Assembly (NCBI GenBank): GCA_020081605.1
Contig: JAHREC010000013.1
Location: 6,820,001-6,884,000 of the forward strand
Length of the DNA: 64,000 nucleotides
Reading direction: 5' to 3'
Origin: Albifimbria verrucaria
Taxonomy: Eukaryota; Ascomycota; Sordariomycetes; Hypocreales; Stachybotryaceae
This document shows, one piece after another, positions 10,947 through 23,749 of this stretch. The position numbers were made by a program, and so were the translations under genes. The notes below the pieces were generated by a model that searched no databases, had not been told where the DNA came from, and was given only the letters and a program-made list of their open reading frames with translations. Numbering within the stretch: position 1 is the first letter of the stretch; each line of letters begins with the position of its first letter.

Positions 10947-13938
10947 TCATTTCTATCGCGTTGAATTGAGAATGCGAGGGCAGGACCTCGCAACCTCAAA
11001 AAGTTGGACCAGCAAATAGTGTCCCGAAGGTTGCTGCTAGCAGGTGGTATGTTAAGAGTGCAGATAATAATTCAGAACTGTTAGCAAGAAATAATATGTT
11101 GAAATACGTTGAAATTGCTGAGAGTCTCCAAAGGAGGAGACCCTCACGTCTTACTTGTTAGCCTACGTACTAGATTGGTTTGGTGGACGATGATGGTGCT
11201 TTTATATTCATCAATGACCTGGTCTTAACTCGTGTCTTATTCTCTGATCATTACTATCTACTCATTAACGTGAGGCCATTATTACCCCACCTCGTGAGGC
11301 GAATTATGCGAATATGCATACCATGCAGCGGCATCGCAAAGCGTTGCAGCCAATGCAACGTGGGCAGAAGCAGACAAGGACGGATCACAGACTTCGGGAA
11401 TTAACATCAGAAATGAACCTGTGAACATGGGTTTAATTAATATCAGTAATTAATCCTGGAGAATTAGTTGTTGAAGGTATCCTAACGCTGATAGCCAGAT
11501 GCTTCAATAATCATTCAACTTCGGATTTAAATTTTTGTAAATATACCAATGTTTAGATAGGTGATCTCCCTTGGCGCATGAGGTGATTAGGCTCAATCAT
11601 GCATGACATTATTACCCTGTACTTGAGGCCATTAACGCTGAGGCGACGCTGGAGAGATTCGCAAAATGTGATCTCTCATTCGGATATCGGGACTCACCGC
11701 GCGCGCATCTGCATCCTACGTGAGGCCATAATTCATTATTGCTTCTCCGACGGAATTGAATAGTTACTTTCTCCACATCCCCAAAGAAAGGCAGTGATTT
11801 ACCCCATGGGTGATAGTTACTCATGCGTGCTTTGCTCTATTTGACAATCCTTGGACGGCAAGTCTGCATCGCTCACTTGACATACATAAAGAAATGAACT
11901 TGAAAATGGCCTCACGATCTCTTAGCTATGACACTTTATCAGGATGACGCCATTCCTTTTTTTAGACTGTAGGGTGTGTGCTTTGAAGATCCATAAAAGA
12001 ACTGTTATGGAAAATGGGCTGAAGGAGAAGCCTAGCCGCAAAAGCGACCTGATGGTTGTGCTATGAGGCTTGTATTAACAGATAGCGAGTCCTATGGAAA
12101 CGAACATGCAAATCTACACAGAAGTGAGAGCATAAAGCGTTCATTGAATGCTGGCATGCGTGCGCTTTTATAAATCTAGTCGAAATATCGGTTCGAGACC
12201 TCTGTAATATTTCCAATGCACTTGTATTCATCGCCAGTAGTCCATGGGGTGGTTTAGCAGTTACAAATTTGTGATGAACCCTTTGTAAGTTTAGGGCACT
12301 TTGGGTGTTATTGGAACCGAAAGACTTATCATGTCCCCTGTATCCTCTATTCACCCATAGCTTACTTGCTATGCATGCATACCTGAATCACTAACATTAC
12401 CACTCACAATGAACTGGCAAATGCTAACCGACGTCCGAGACAGATGAACAGTTTCTTAATGAACATGCCCTCATTTCCAGGGCTATGCACATCCTCTGTC
12501 CGTACATAGCATGGCTATGGCATGAGGTTTACCCTTGGCAGAATGGTATAGCCTTGACACGAACTCATTTTGGTAGCAAGTGGGAAGCAACGAAAGGGAA
12601 GCCTTCACATCACATCAGCCTTCTGTTTTATGCGAACATTAGTGTCTGAATACTCCCGAAACATCAGAAAATTAATATAAAATTTTAGGATACAGTAACG
12701 AACCTCTTCCAATTGTAGTAGTGTTAATTCGAATGGTATTCGTACATTGGTCGCCCTGTATCTCACCCATGCCTACTTGTATTTCTATCCCCGCTTCAGT
12801 GACCCTGCTTGGAGCATTTACTTTTACCCCAAGGCCAGACAGAGTAAGCAGGTGCTTAAGCCATCAGACGAATTCTTCTTAATGTAACCCAAGACTTGCT
12901 AGCCTTAGAACCAAGCCCTTGGCCTTGGTATGCTTGGCAAATGTTTTTCGGGCCAGAATGGCCGGGAGGGAGCATCAGTGTCGTATTATGACCTAGCAGC
13001 CAAAGAGACTGGTGCCCAAAAGTGTTGGAGAGGATCTGCCTGGCCACTCTGGTTTTGTTTAGCGTATAAAGTGAGATTTGGAGAACGACACGGGATCATC
13101 CAACGCCAAACAATTTGCTCCGGAGCAGAGCCGCAGTGAGATTCGGCCCCAGCCTGGAAGCAGTCGGGATCCCTCACTAGCAAAAGCATAGCTGACAAGT
13201 GAGATAAGCATCTCGCGGGGAACCATTACGTATCTTCCCTAGCTTCGGATGCCGCAACGCCATCTGCGGGGCTGGTGCAGTGCTTATCCGTGTCTAACTT
13301 CTGCTGAAGCCTGGCATCTGCATGGTTCTTGGAATCTCCTTGACAACTACCGCTTCGGGAAGACGCGATATGTAGCTCCCAGGAACTTCTGGCTAGCTCG
13401 AGTGATTGTCCAAACAAAACACACTGATGACAGGGTACAAAGAAGCTTGCCGAGCTCTGACGACGTCAATCACGACTCTTGGCCACTGCTCTAATCGGGC
13501 AGCTTGTGGAGACTTTGTGCTTCTATTCGCTGTCACACCGATGCCGTCCCTTATGTTGCTTGGGATGATTACAATATCCTCCTCCACATTTTCCCTCAAC
13601 GGGCGCCGTCAGCTGTTGCCGTGGGGAATCATTGGCCGGGCAGTACGCAAATTGGGATAGCTCCGTCTCGATCAACATGATGATGCTGCCAATTGGTCAA
13701 TTGCAGGCTCTAATGTCGTGATTGTTTTCCGCCATGGCTTATGCGAATACCGCACATATAATGAGGTGACGCCATCTTCCTCTCTGTTGGAGAAGCTTTG
13801 GAGATCACAGGGCAGTACAGCACATGTGCATATACTGCGGAGACCCCTCGCCTTGTCTCTTTTCCTTGACACCGTGATCCAACCTTCCTTTCTTGCAAGG
13901 TAGCATCCCGTTGATATTCATCTCCGTGCTTGGTTACA
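10947..13938. other. Gene-poor intergenic stretch
   Basis: No supported gene. Includes the second copy of the 24-bp repeat. Related short words (GTGAGGCCAT with flanking ATTA or TAAT) recur near 11270, 11625 and 11718, which suggests decayed repetitive DNA. A sequence resembling a tRNA B box near 12191 has no matching A box or cloverleaf. Confidence 0.55.
11575..11598. repeat. 24-bp direct repeat, copy 2
   Basis: Exact match of the sequence at 9454-9477. It is followed by ATGCATG here and by GTCGATGCAT at the first copy, so the similarity fades at once on the right side. Confidence 0.75.
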
Positions 13939-16425
13939 ATGCGGTTTACCGTTATTGCCTTCGCGGTCGGGGCGTCGGCCTGTGCTCGAGACCTTCTGGT
14001 CGATAAGAGGCATACTCACCGCCAGCCAATTCGAAAGCGCAACGAGGAGTGGCCTCCAGTCCTCAGCGAGCAAGAGACAATCCTAGTCAACTCTTTCGAT
14101 AACGTAACTCTAGATGAATGGTCAGACTACTACGGACACCAGGTCAAGCTGGCGGGATTGGGGCACGAGGCTGCACAATGGACCGCGGACCGTTGGAACG
14201 AATACGGGGTTGATGCGCACTTGAAAGAGTACCATGTGTACCTCAGTTACCCTGTTCATCAGTCACTCTCTGTAACTTATGCAGATGGGCGTACTGAGGA
14301 GGTAAACCTTGTTGAGCCTGTACTTGCCGAGGATGATGTGACAGGACGTCAAGATAACCAACCGACCTTCCATGGATATTCGGCTTCCGGTAACGTCACT
14401 GGCGAATATTTCTATGTCGGGTATGTCATCATGCTTGACCAGCCAACACAACATAGCACCTGCTAACGACTGACTAATAGGCGTGGTTCAATTGAGGACT
14501 TCGAGCGCCTCAAGGAACTTGGCGTTGAGATCGAGGGAAAGATTGCGCTCATCAGATATGGAGGCCTATTCCGAGGTCTCAAGGTCAAGAACGCACAGGA
14601 CTTTGGTGCCATTGGTGTTATTATCTTTACTGACAGCGGCGACGATGGCGAATTCACTGTGGCCAATGGTTATGAGGCCTATCCTGGTCAGTTCTTCCAG
14701 CTTACAAAATGAGCCAACGGTTCTTGTACTAAATAGGTTTGCTTAGACGGTCCTGCTCGTCATCCCGAATCAGTCCAGAAGGGTTCAACCCTCTTCTTGT
14801 CAACTCGTCCTGGCGACCCTACCACGCCTGGCTATCCTTCGCACGAGGGAGCCCTCGAGCGGATATATCGGATGTCACACCGAAGATTCCATCAATTCCC
14901 ATTTCTTATGCTGCTGCAGAGCCTCTGCTGAGGGCTCTCAACGGGCAGGGATTGATGCCGAGACTGTCAACCGCACCATCTGGGCTGGTGGCCTCGATGC
15001 CGAATACTCCACTGGACCTGCCCCGGGTGTGACTCTTTCCTTGAATAATCAGATGGAGGGAAGATTACACCGATATGGAATGTGATTGGAACTATTAATG
15101 GAACCAACTCCGACGAAACCATCGTCATTGGTAACCACCGCGATAGTGAGACAAACAACACCTTCATGATATCAATTTATGCTAATAAACTCCAGCCTGG
15201 ATGATCGGAGGGACGGGAGATCCTAACTCCGGCTCATCAATCCTCGTAGAATTGACTAAAGCGTTCAAGAAACTCCAGGATGCGGGTTGGAAGCCAAAGC
15301 GCAACATGTAAGTGGCACATCACCAATCCCCGGCACGACAGCCTACCAGAGACTAACCGTGCGCCTTTCCGAACTTAGCGTTCTTGCCTCTTGGGACGCA
15401 GAAGAATACGGAATGATTGGTTCAATCGAATGGATTGAGGAGCATGTGAACTGGTTGACTGAGACAGCCGTCGCCTATCTCAACATCGATGTTGCAGTAT
15501 CGGGGCCCCGCGTCGAAGTGAGCGCAAGCCCCGAGCTTCACAAGATTGGAACAGAAATCTTTAAGAAGATCGTTGCTCCAAACAAGGGTTTGTTCAACGA
15601 GTCTCTGTACGAGTCGTGGCAGCGAGACGCTGGCGGAGATGTGGGCGTGCTCGGTAGCGGAAGCGACTACACGGGTTTTGTGCACACTGGCATCAACTCT
15701 GTACGTGTGACCCATTCGAGCATGCACATATCAACGTGGGAACTAACATGATTGATTAGCTTGACATTGGATCTGGAGGAGGAGCCCAGGACCCGGTGTG
15801 GCACTACCACAGCAACTACGACACCTACCACTGGATGGCAACGTATGGAGACCCAGGTTTCCATCAGCACCGTGCCGTTGGGCAGTACCTCACTCTCCTC
15901 GCATACCACCTTACAGACGACGAAGTTCTGCCAATCGACGTGCAGAACTATGGCGTTGAGCTGCGGGCGTATTATGATGACCTGACCGAATTCCTGGCAG
16001 AGCACAATACTGAGCTCGATCTCGCTGGACTGTCAGATGCTATCGATGTCTTTGTTGGACGAGCGGACGAAGTAAAGAGGCTGGAGCAGCTTGCGATCAC
16101 ACTTGATGATAAGGATCTGATCCGCGTCGTCAACCACAAGTACCGCGACTTCCAGCGCGGCTTCATCTCCCAAGGCGGGTTGCCTGATCGTCAATACTAC
16201 AGGCACGCCATATTCGCTCCAGGCCTAGATACCGGTATGAAGACCCTCACAATCGCCTCAAGACCTCGATGTATCGCAAGTGCTAATTGTCGCAATAGGA
16301 TATGCCGCTGTAACCTTCCCCGGTGTCACCGAGGGAGTTCAGTACGACCGGGTAGCCGATGCGGAAGATTGGGTGACCAAGCTGCGGATGCAATTCTTCG
16401 TGCGGCGGATATCTTGAAGACATAA
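13939..16425 (+). CDS. Secreted M28 metallopeptidase, glutamate-carboxypeptidase-II-like
   Basis: Starts at the ATG at 13939 with a signal peptide (MRFTVIAFAVGASACA). A protease-associated (PA) domain follows (GKIALIRYGGLFRGLKVKNA, GAIGVIIF), then the zinc peptidase domain. The metal ligands of family M28B are visible in order: H and D in NHRD (about 15138), the Glu pair in WDAEEYGMIGS, the Asp in LNIDVAVSG and the His in WHYHSNYDTYHW. A helical dimerisation-type C-terminus ends AAILRAADILKT-like. Introns lie near 14420-14480, 14687-14750, 15150-15195, 15309-15378, 15700-15760 and 16233-16300. The frame breaks in GGG runs at 14847-14849, 14948-14950 and 15058-15060, and once more near 16385, each repairable by one base. 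Probable role: extracellular or vacuolar release of C-terminal amino acids from peptides. Confidence 0.87.
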
Positions 16426-16993
16426 GGACGCATGGTTTGTGGACATTGGTTATGAATAATGACGCCGTGGATAGTATGGGGGTGATATGATAATGCACGT
16501 AGTTACGAATAATTTGAAAGACTTAGATGCATGATGTCTTTTTGATGTAATGATCAGCGCCTAGTTGCCACAACCCACCAATATCACTCACCCAGCAAAT
16601 GGCCAATCTGAGGGTCAGCACGCGACCACTTTCTTGTTTGGGCTTGGCAGTTGTTGGTCTAGACTGGCCATTTCACGTAGCCACAATCGTGCTAGCATAC
16701 TTTGTAGTATCATTGGAGCCAGGGAGATGGGAAATCTTGCACGAACCTGGTTTTCCATTGCCCTCTGATCATCTGCACGCAGCGAGAGTGGTGTATTCTA
16801 TGGGAAGCTGACGTCAATAAACTGTCTTCAAGTGCACTTGATTGCTGAGCTCAACATGTGATGCCGTGTAAAAGACGAGCGCTTTTATATCAGGAGATCA
16901 CTACTTTCTTAAACTTGTCTCACACCCCAACCATCAACTGGCCCAAGACATCGGACCTGCGAATAATTCCAGCGGCCATCACCAACCGAGACA
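16426..16993. other. Intergenic, no gene recognised
   Basis: Spacer between the tandem peptidase and MFS genes. Two overlapping short ORFs near 16.57-16.81 kb lack any recognisable feature. It presumably holds the 3' end of the peptidase transcript and the promoter of the transporter. Confidence 0.55.
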
Positions 16994-18587
16994 ATGCTCT
17001 GGTCCTATGTGCAGCGCAAACAAATCCGGCGGCATCTTGAGCAGCCCAGGGACCAAGAAGACCAGCCTGGTGCCGCCCAACTCACGGATGCCCACACGAA
17101 GGAGCCCACCGTTGTCCGTACTACTGGAGATGATGATCCTCTGAATCCCTCAACTGGCCTCTACTCTCACGATGCAGAAATATAGCGATTCTCTGCCTTC
17201 TCATTTTCGTGCAGGGCTGGGCCGGCGCTGCAGAGTCGATGGGTAACACAGCGGCCAGCCGAGAACTTGGCGTGAGCAAGGTAGCTGAGAACCTGTCAAC
17301 ATCTATGTATCTTTTGGTGTAGGCTCAGGCGCACTTCTAGCAGGTCCATTATCAGAGACAGTTGGAAGAAACCCGACGTATCTGGTCGCAACAGGATGTT
17401 ACCTGTGTTTTGTACTGGGAACAGCCTTGACACCAACCTTTGGAGGACAAGTTGTATGCCGGTTCTTCGTTGGTTTCTTCTCCAGTGCAACTTTAGCAAT
17501 CAATGGGTCTAGTGTAAGAGACCAGTTTCGACCTGTGAAACGAGCTCTCGTGTTCCCAGTTATTGCTTGGGCAAATGTTGCTGGTGAGTTCGTTTCTATT
17601 CTCAGCAAGCTTTTAAATTTTCAAGTCTAATCGTGAAATAGCTCCCATGTTGGCACCAGTCGCGGGAGGCTGGATTGTATCATCACCACACCTTGGCTGG
17701 CGCTGGACAGAATGGGTGACACTGATCATGTCAGGATTCGCCTTCCTCGTGGCGTTCATGTTTCTCCCAGAGACATATTTTCCACTTCTATTAGACTGGA
17801 AAGCAAAAGAGCTTCGTCGGATTACAGGAAATACTCGATACACCTCCGAACACGCCCAAAAAGAGTCCTTCTTTACCCGCTTGCGTCACACAATACTCAT
17901 GCCCGCTACATTCTTTAAAACGGAACCAGTCATCATCTGCCTGGGCCTTTACTTGGTACTGCTTTATACCATACTGTTCACATTCTTGACTGGGTTTGAA
18001 TACATCTTCAAACAGACCTATGGACTTTCGGAAGGCTTGACAGGGTCCTGCTTTGCTTCTGTGGCGGCTGGTGCGACATTTTTCACTTTCAGTGCGCCCT
18101 TGCTATATCGTTGGTCGCGTCGAATTACTGGACACGTTCACGGAGCGAATTTGAAACCAGAGTTCAGACTGTGGCCGGCTGTAGTGACGGCGCCTTTCCT
18201 ACCGATTTCCCTGTTCTGGTTGGGATGGACTAACTATCGCAGCATCTCCATTTGGAGCGACCTGGCTGCGTGTTTTGCGTTTGGTATCGTCATATGTGCT
18301 ACATATGTTAGCACGTATGAGTATATAATTGACAGCTATGGAGATCACTCTGCCATTGCACTTGCGAGCATAACAATGACACGGTACTTGATAGCTGGGG
18401 TATGGTGATGGCCGCACGGCCAATGTATGATGGCATCGGCGTGCATTGGACCATGACACTTCTCGGTTGCTTAGCACTACCGCTTACTGCAGCTCCATTT
18501 GTGTTTTGGAAGATTGGCCCCAAGTTAAGGGCAAGGAGTCAGTACGCAACAAGCCCAGAAGAGGATCGTGGGTATAATGGAAATTGA
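16994..18587 (+). CDS. MFS transporter, DHA1 (polyamine/drug antiporter) type
   Basis: A 12-helix major-facilitator protein of about 512 aa after correction. The cytoplasmic N-terminus carries the DPLNPSNWP-type motif typical of fungal TPO/FLR-like DHA1 carriers, followed by TM1 (IAILCLLIFVQGWAGAAE). TM2 includes FGVGSGALLAGPLSE, and motif A appears as ETVGRNPTYLV. The motif C region reads ANVAAPMLAPVAGGWI, where the intron 17584-17641 splits it. The second half has VWPAVV-like WPAVVTAPFLPISLFWLGWT. The frame is lost at an AA pair (17152-17153), a TTTT run (17312-17315) and a GGGG run (18397-18400). One added base at each restores a single reading frame. Plasma-membrane efflux of a small molecule is likely; the substrate cannot be read from the sequence. 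Confidence 0.85.
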
Positions 18588-18688
18588 GAAACGAGCGAGG
18601 AAGCGGCTGGACCTGGTTTTAGCAGCATTGGTTTATGACGACTTAAGATTTATGACTATCAACGTACGCATGGAAGCCCTGAACCGTC

Positions 18689-20697
18689 TCATCGTATATT
18701 GTAAAACTGCACTGGTGGACCTCCCTTACCATGTCTGACACTTTTGGTCACCTTTCCGTACATGATGTTATCATCTCGGATATAACAATCTCCAATCAAC
18801 ACGTGGTGATCGTTTCGTCTTCGTAAAACATAAGGCATAGGTCCACGAAACAAAACAACCACTTCATCGCCTGGCCGCACAATGGTCGGGCCCATGCCAA
18901 TTGACCCATTCCTTGTCACAAAGACTCTGCGTCCTCCTGCAAATACCGTAAAGGCCCTCCGGAAATATGCAGCAGCCATTCCTTCCTCACTCTGAAGCTC
19001 TGTTTGGAATGACTGCGTTTGGTCACCTGATAAAGAGAGTCGTGACAAAAAGCCGGCGACACACCGTTGTGTTAGCTTTTGTGCTTCTACTGGGCTCATG
19101 TTGCGAAGCTGCGGGCTCAGCCCTGTTTTCATGTTCAAGTGGGAATGGCCTAAATAACATCCATATGGGGCAATCGAGATTGCTTTGCAAAACGCTACAT
19201 CTAGTGTTTCGCCTGTGTGGTATTGATGCCGAGGAGTAGGCTTGATGGGAAACGGGAAAAGTTGAGACCACACACGCAGGATAGCCGAAGTGACTTCTGT
19301 CGGATCATCTCTGAATCCTATAATGTCGCTCACACTCTGAACAATGTCGACCTGGAAGCCATCTAAACTGAGTTGGCCTGGATGCGTAAAAGCCCCGCCT
19401 ATTCTTGGATTGAGAAGATCCGAGGCTGGAGGTATGCATATTCCTGCAGAGAAGCCTCCTCCACGAAACACTTCAAACGCTGATTCTTCGAACCATCGTG
19501 GCACCCAAGATGGAAATTCCGATGTTGATGGATCCACACGATGCTGTACGTAGCTCAGGACGTGAAGAAGCTTGGGGCTTTGTTAATGAAGAAGCGCGTG
19601 ATATCCGTGTAAACAGTCGGAATGTCCTTCTCATAATCGGGCTTTAACGCCGGATCAACACCGATTTCAAGCTGAGGGCTAATGCTGTTGACGCGATTCT
19701 GAACCCCCGTTATGGCACGGAATATAGGGGATAAGATGCGATCCGTACTCCTACCAATATGCGTTTTAGCTATGATGGGATTCAACCCCTCGTCGCAAAG
19801 TCCCAAGATAGAGTAAATCTTGTCTCTGCTGTCCGTAGCCTTGAAGTTTCGCATATTTTCCAAAAGATCTAACATCGGACCGAACGAGCCTTCAATATCT
19901 GTCAGCCTCAGATTAGACTTTGGATTCCGTGTGGCATAAACTGTAAGCCAGAAGTTGAGGGGTCGCGCTTGGAAACTTCCTTTCAGCTTTTGCCATAGAT
20001 AGATAATCGAAATTAAGTCGAGGAACGGTATCTCTAAGTTGTCACACATTGCCAGTGATCGGGGTGCAACGGCAACTTCCTGGAGAACCCAACACCGAGA
20101 GAAGTAGTCACGCTTGTAGAGATCGGCAAGATACTCCCATGCTTCTGAGGAAATGCTTGACATGCACTGATTTGTGATAGCAGAGACCTCATGGCTAGGG
20201 TTTCCGCTGTTCCCTGCTCTATGCTGAGCTTCTTCGATGTGTCTCCCAGCCTCAACGAGTCTTTTCGCAGCATCGAAAGCTAGGTCCACCCCTAGAGTTC
20301 GTGGCCCCAGCCAAACTACGGCCCCTACGCAGTGCTTGTATACAAGTCTCATATATTGGACTTGACGTGACCGTTCCTGTAGACTGCTTTGGTCGATGCA
20401 GAGAGCATCAATCCATAAACAGCGGGTTTGTGTCCCCAAACGTAACCTGTGCAAAGCGCTCTCTAGGTTGGGCTTGATGGGTAAGGGCTCATCTCCAATC
20501 CATATGTAGTTGCTCGGATCGCCTGTACCCCATGTGTATGAAAGTGCTTCATATTGAACGCCTGCCTCGATATTGACCACCTCCAGACGCCCATGAAGTG
20601 GTTCTTCTCCTTGGCCTGGAAAGAGGTGCAAGACACGCGTGTAAGGTGGCGTCCGCCCGAATTCTGCCACGGGCGGCAAGGGCTGATATCGATACAT
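18689..20697 (-). CDS. Heterokaryon incompatibility (HET) domain protein
   Basis: One gene of about 669 aa, split by a one-base loss in a GGGG run at 19574-19577 (CCCC on the coding strand). After correction the frame runs NKAPKLLHVLSYVQHRVD across the break and the total is an exact multiple of three. The HET domain is at the N-terminus (about residues 45-200): YEALSYTWG, LRLGTQTRCLWIDALCIDQ, ERSRQVQYMRLVY and AVVWLGP are the hallmark blocks. The C-terminal part has GMGPTIVRPGDEVVVLFRG and LIGDCYI, the common tail of these proteins. HET proteins are cytoplasmic and are associated with allorecognition and cell death in filamentous ascomycetes. Whether this copy is a functional incompatibility locus is unknown. 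Confidence 0.93.
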
Positions 20698-21400
20698 TGG
20701 GCCCGAACTTGAAGGGATAGTTTTGTCGGCTTATTATATGTTTTGTAGTTTGTATCTAGTTGCTGATTTCTTCCTAGAGTCTAGGAGGATGCGTTTGAAG
20801 CCCCGCGATGCGGCTGAGGCACGTTGGCCATTTTCAGCTAGATAAATTGTGTCACCATCAATCCTTAACCAGGGTATCTAGCCCCTAGTTGAATATGATA
20901 CCCTGCTGGCATATATTAATTCAGTTCTTAGCCCTCTTGATAACGATTGGACGGGGATGTGTCTAGTGTTCATCATTATACTGTCGAGTCTATCATCCCT
21001 GTCGACAACCGCCTCATTTGGCACGTCTGAATACTGGTCACGACAGCCTTGAAGTTTATACCAATTAACTAGCTATGTTATTAAATTATGATTTTGAACT
21101 TATGAACAGATTTCACTCGATATGCATCTTCTCTCGATATGCTGTGTGGCACGTCTTTGGAACGTAGTGATCAGTTCCCTAATTACTAACTTGGTGTATA
21201 AAATGTGGGAATGACTGACGCTCTAAAGATCAAGTCGATTGGTTATGCTTAAACCCACATAATATGGAGTTCCGGGGCAATGGGTGCCGATGCACGGAGG
21301 CGGGGCTTGGTTATGTCGCGAGGCAATTCTCCCGTCGAATGACTCCGGCTGGTTATCCTCTTTATTCAACTCATATATCAAACTCAAGTTCGAAAGAAAA
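20698..21400. other. Intergenic, divergent promoters
   Basis: Lies between the divergently transcribed HET and DapA-family genes, so it must contain both promoters. The DNA is AT-rich, without a recognisable gene or repeat. Confidence 0.6.
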
Positions 21401-22340
21401 ATGGCACCCAAAGTTCCGCCCAGTGGCATTTGGTGCCCCGCCGTCACCCTCTTCGATCGTGAGACAGACTCCTGATCCCTGATGACCAGGCCAAATACTA
21501 CAGCTACTTAGCCAAGAGCGGTCTCGCGGGCCTGGTAATTCTTGGGACAAATGCCGAGACGTTTCTGTTGACACGAGAAGAACGCAAAGCGTTGATTGAG
21601 ATCGCTCGCAAGGCAGTTGGCCCTGACTATCCTATCATGGCCGGTGTCGGCGGTCACTCCACAAAGCAAGTCCTCGAGTTCGTAGCTGATGCCGCCGAAG
21701 CGGGCGCGGACTATGTGCTCGTTCTGCCCCCGGCTTACTTTGGCAAGGCGACAACCCCGGCTGTGATTGAAGACTTCTACACTGACATCGCTACCAAGGG
21801 TGCTCTGCCAATTGTTCTCTACAACTTCCCCGCTGTTTGCAACGGGGTGGACCTTGACTCGCAAACCATTGGCGACCTAGCCCGGAAACACTCGAACATT
21901 GTTGGTGTCAAGCTTACCTGTGGCTCTGTTGCAAAGATCACTCGTCTGGCGGCCGAGTTCCCCCTGATCGGTTCGCCACGTATGGAGGTCAGTCCGATTT
22001 CCTGATCGGTGGACTCAGTGTCGGATCCGCGGGCACCATTGCCGCTTTCGCGAATATTTTCCCCAAAACCGTAACGCGGATCTATGATCTGTGGAAAAGC
22101 GGTTCGACAGACGAAGCGCTGCGATTGCACCAGAAGGCGGCATTGGCAGAGCAAGCGTGCAAAGCAGGTATCGGTTACGTCAAGTACGCCGCGGCTGTTA
22201 ATACGGCGAAGAAGGCTGGAATAGACGGTGCAGTAGAGAAGTTGAAGCCAAGAAAGCCGTATCAAGAGCCACCACAAGCAGCCAAAGAAAAGGTGGATGC
22301 CGCACTTTCGGAGCTCGTAGCTATTGAGAACTCTCTCTAG
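21401..22340 (+). CDS. DapA (dihydrodipicolinate synthase) family aldolase
   Basis: A TIM-barrel class I aldolase, 313 aa after correction. Fungi do not use DapA for lysine, so members of this family act on 2-keto-3-deoxy sugar acids or 4-hydroxy-2-oxoglutarate. Visible blocks: GIWCPAVTLFD at the N-terminus, GLVILGTNAETFLLT (substrate carboxylate loop), IVLYNFPAVCNGVDL with the catalytic Tyr, IVGVKLTCG with the Schiff-base Lys, and FLIGGLSVGSAGTIAAFANI. The frame is broken at a CC pair (21471-21472) and a CCCCC run (21960-21964). One base added at each gives exactly 314 codons. No intron is needed. With the CE12 esterase and an SDR nearby, a role in sugar-acid catabolism is possible but unproven. 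Confidence 0.87.
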
Positions 22341-22625
22341 GAGGTTGGTACGAGGCACAGCAACGCATTTGATGTTACGTCGATCAGAACATAAACATAC
22401 AGGCAAGACGCTAGAAGTCAATCTTCATGAATTGTTAAACCGAAAGCAGTTGGATAACAACAAAAACAAGGATTTATTTCCTCTAAACTCCAAATTGTGC
22501 TCATTATTGCTTGCTCGCTCGAGAGCCGACAAACGTAAAGCGGCTAAACATGAGAAAAGAGTGAGGCCAGGCTCTAACCTGACAATCCCACGGATTAAAA
22601 TTCCCGAGGCCCTTGACAAGATGCA

Positions 22626-23749
22626 TCAAATGTATAGCTTGACCTGTTGATCTGTCCACTCCCAGAATTCTTGGGCTTTACCGCTACCCCTTCTTCCTTT
22701 GTCTTCGTAGAGTCCACCAAATCCTTGCGAATGCTCGCGATGCGACCCCAGGGAACAACTATAAGGTAAATGATCAGCTTTCGCTCCGAAATGATATGCG
22801 ACGGATTGAAAGGGAAGCGACTTACCCCATGCACCGCTGTTTTCTAGGTTAATGTCTGGTGATAGCCCGGCAAATATCTCTGTGTAGGCGCCATAGATGG
22901 AGTCGTGCAGAACAAAGCTGTTCAGAATTGTCCTAGCGACAGATGCCTGGGTTCGCCACAGGTCAGACTTGAGATTTCCGGGGTTCAGCGCAACGCTGAC
23001 AACGTTGTCTGACTTATGTCGGCGAGCGAATTCGGCTGAGTGCAGGTAGTTTCCAGCTTTGCTGATGCCGTATTTGGTCAACCAGAACTTGTCATGGCGA
23101 TAGTTGAGGTTGCTCATGTCGATGCCACCGGTGGGGACTACGGGCATCTCTGCTGCCGACGACGCGACCCAAACGACGCGTACACTGCCAACAGGCTCCG
23201 TCTTTGCGGTTTCCACGAGGGCAGGGGTCACGAGCTTGGTGAACATGTAAGTGCCAATGCAGTTGACACCGAGTTGGAGCTCGTATCCCTGCGCCGTCTT
23301 GGAGCCGGCAGGCGGGTCCATAACACCGGCATTGTTGAAGAGCACATGTAGCTTAGACTCGCGCTGCAGGAACTCATCTGCTGAGGCCTTAATGGTGGTC
23401 AGGTCGGCGAGGTCCAGGCGGAGAAAGTGCAGCTCGCCGGCAGAATCAGGGTGAGTCTCCTTGATGGCCTTGATGGCATCGGCAGCCTTCTCTTCCGAAC
23501 GGGCGGCGACGTAGACCCTGGCGTTTTTGGCGTATAAGATCTGGGCAACCTCCTTACCGACACCAGTGTTGGCGCCGGTCACGATGTAGACCTGGTGGGA
23601 GACAGTTAGGATCGTCGGTGGAATCATCGCGGACCTACACTGAGGGCAGTGCGCCTCACCTTATCGTTCAACAAAGGCACATTTTTCTCCGTAAATGTTG
23701 GTTTGGAGGGATAAGATTGGCTGTAGAACTCCCAAAGATAGCCAATCAT
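22626..23749 (-). CDS. Short-chain dehydrogenase/reductase, three exons
   Basis: Exon 1 (23660-23749) starts MIGYLWEFYSQSYPS and ends PLLNDK. Exon 2 (22826-23591) begins VYIVTGANTGVGK and exon 3 is 22626-22758. Total length is 329 aa after adding one base in the CCCC run at 22687-22690, which replaces an improbable tail by EFWEWTDQQVKLYI, the usual ending of this subgroup. The classical SDR features are present: TGANTGVG cofactor motif, NNAGV, WVASSAAE with the catalytic Ser and YGISKAGN with Tyr and Lys. Adjacent residues ARSEEKA after the second strand suggest NADP(H) preference. The subgroup resembles retinol-dehydrogenase/WWOX-like fungal reductases. Substrate unknown. It converges with the DapA-family gene. 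Confidence 0.9.

Noticed and set aside
12185..12205. tRNA-like B box (GGTTCGAGACC)
   Set aside because: No matching A box at the right distance and no cloverleaf could be folded around it.
10947..13938. RIP-mutated transposon
   Set aside because: The stretch is gene-poor but I see no residual reverse-transcriptase or transposase motifs, and no strong TpA-rich blocks by eye. A RIP-index calculation would decide.
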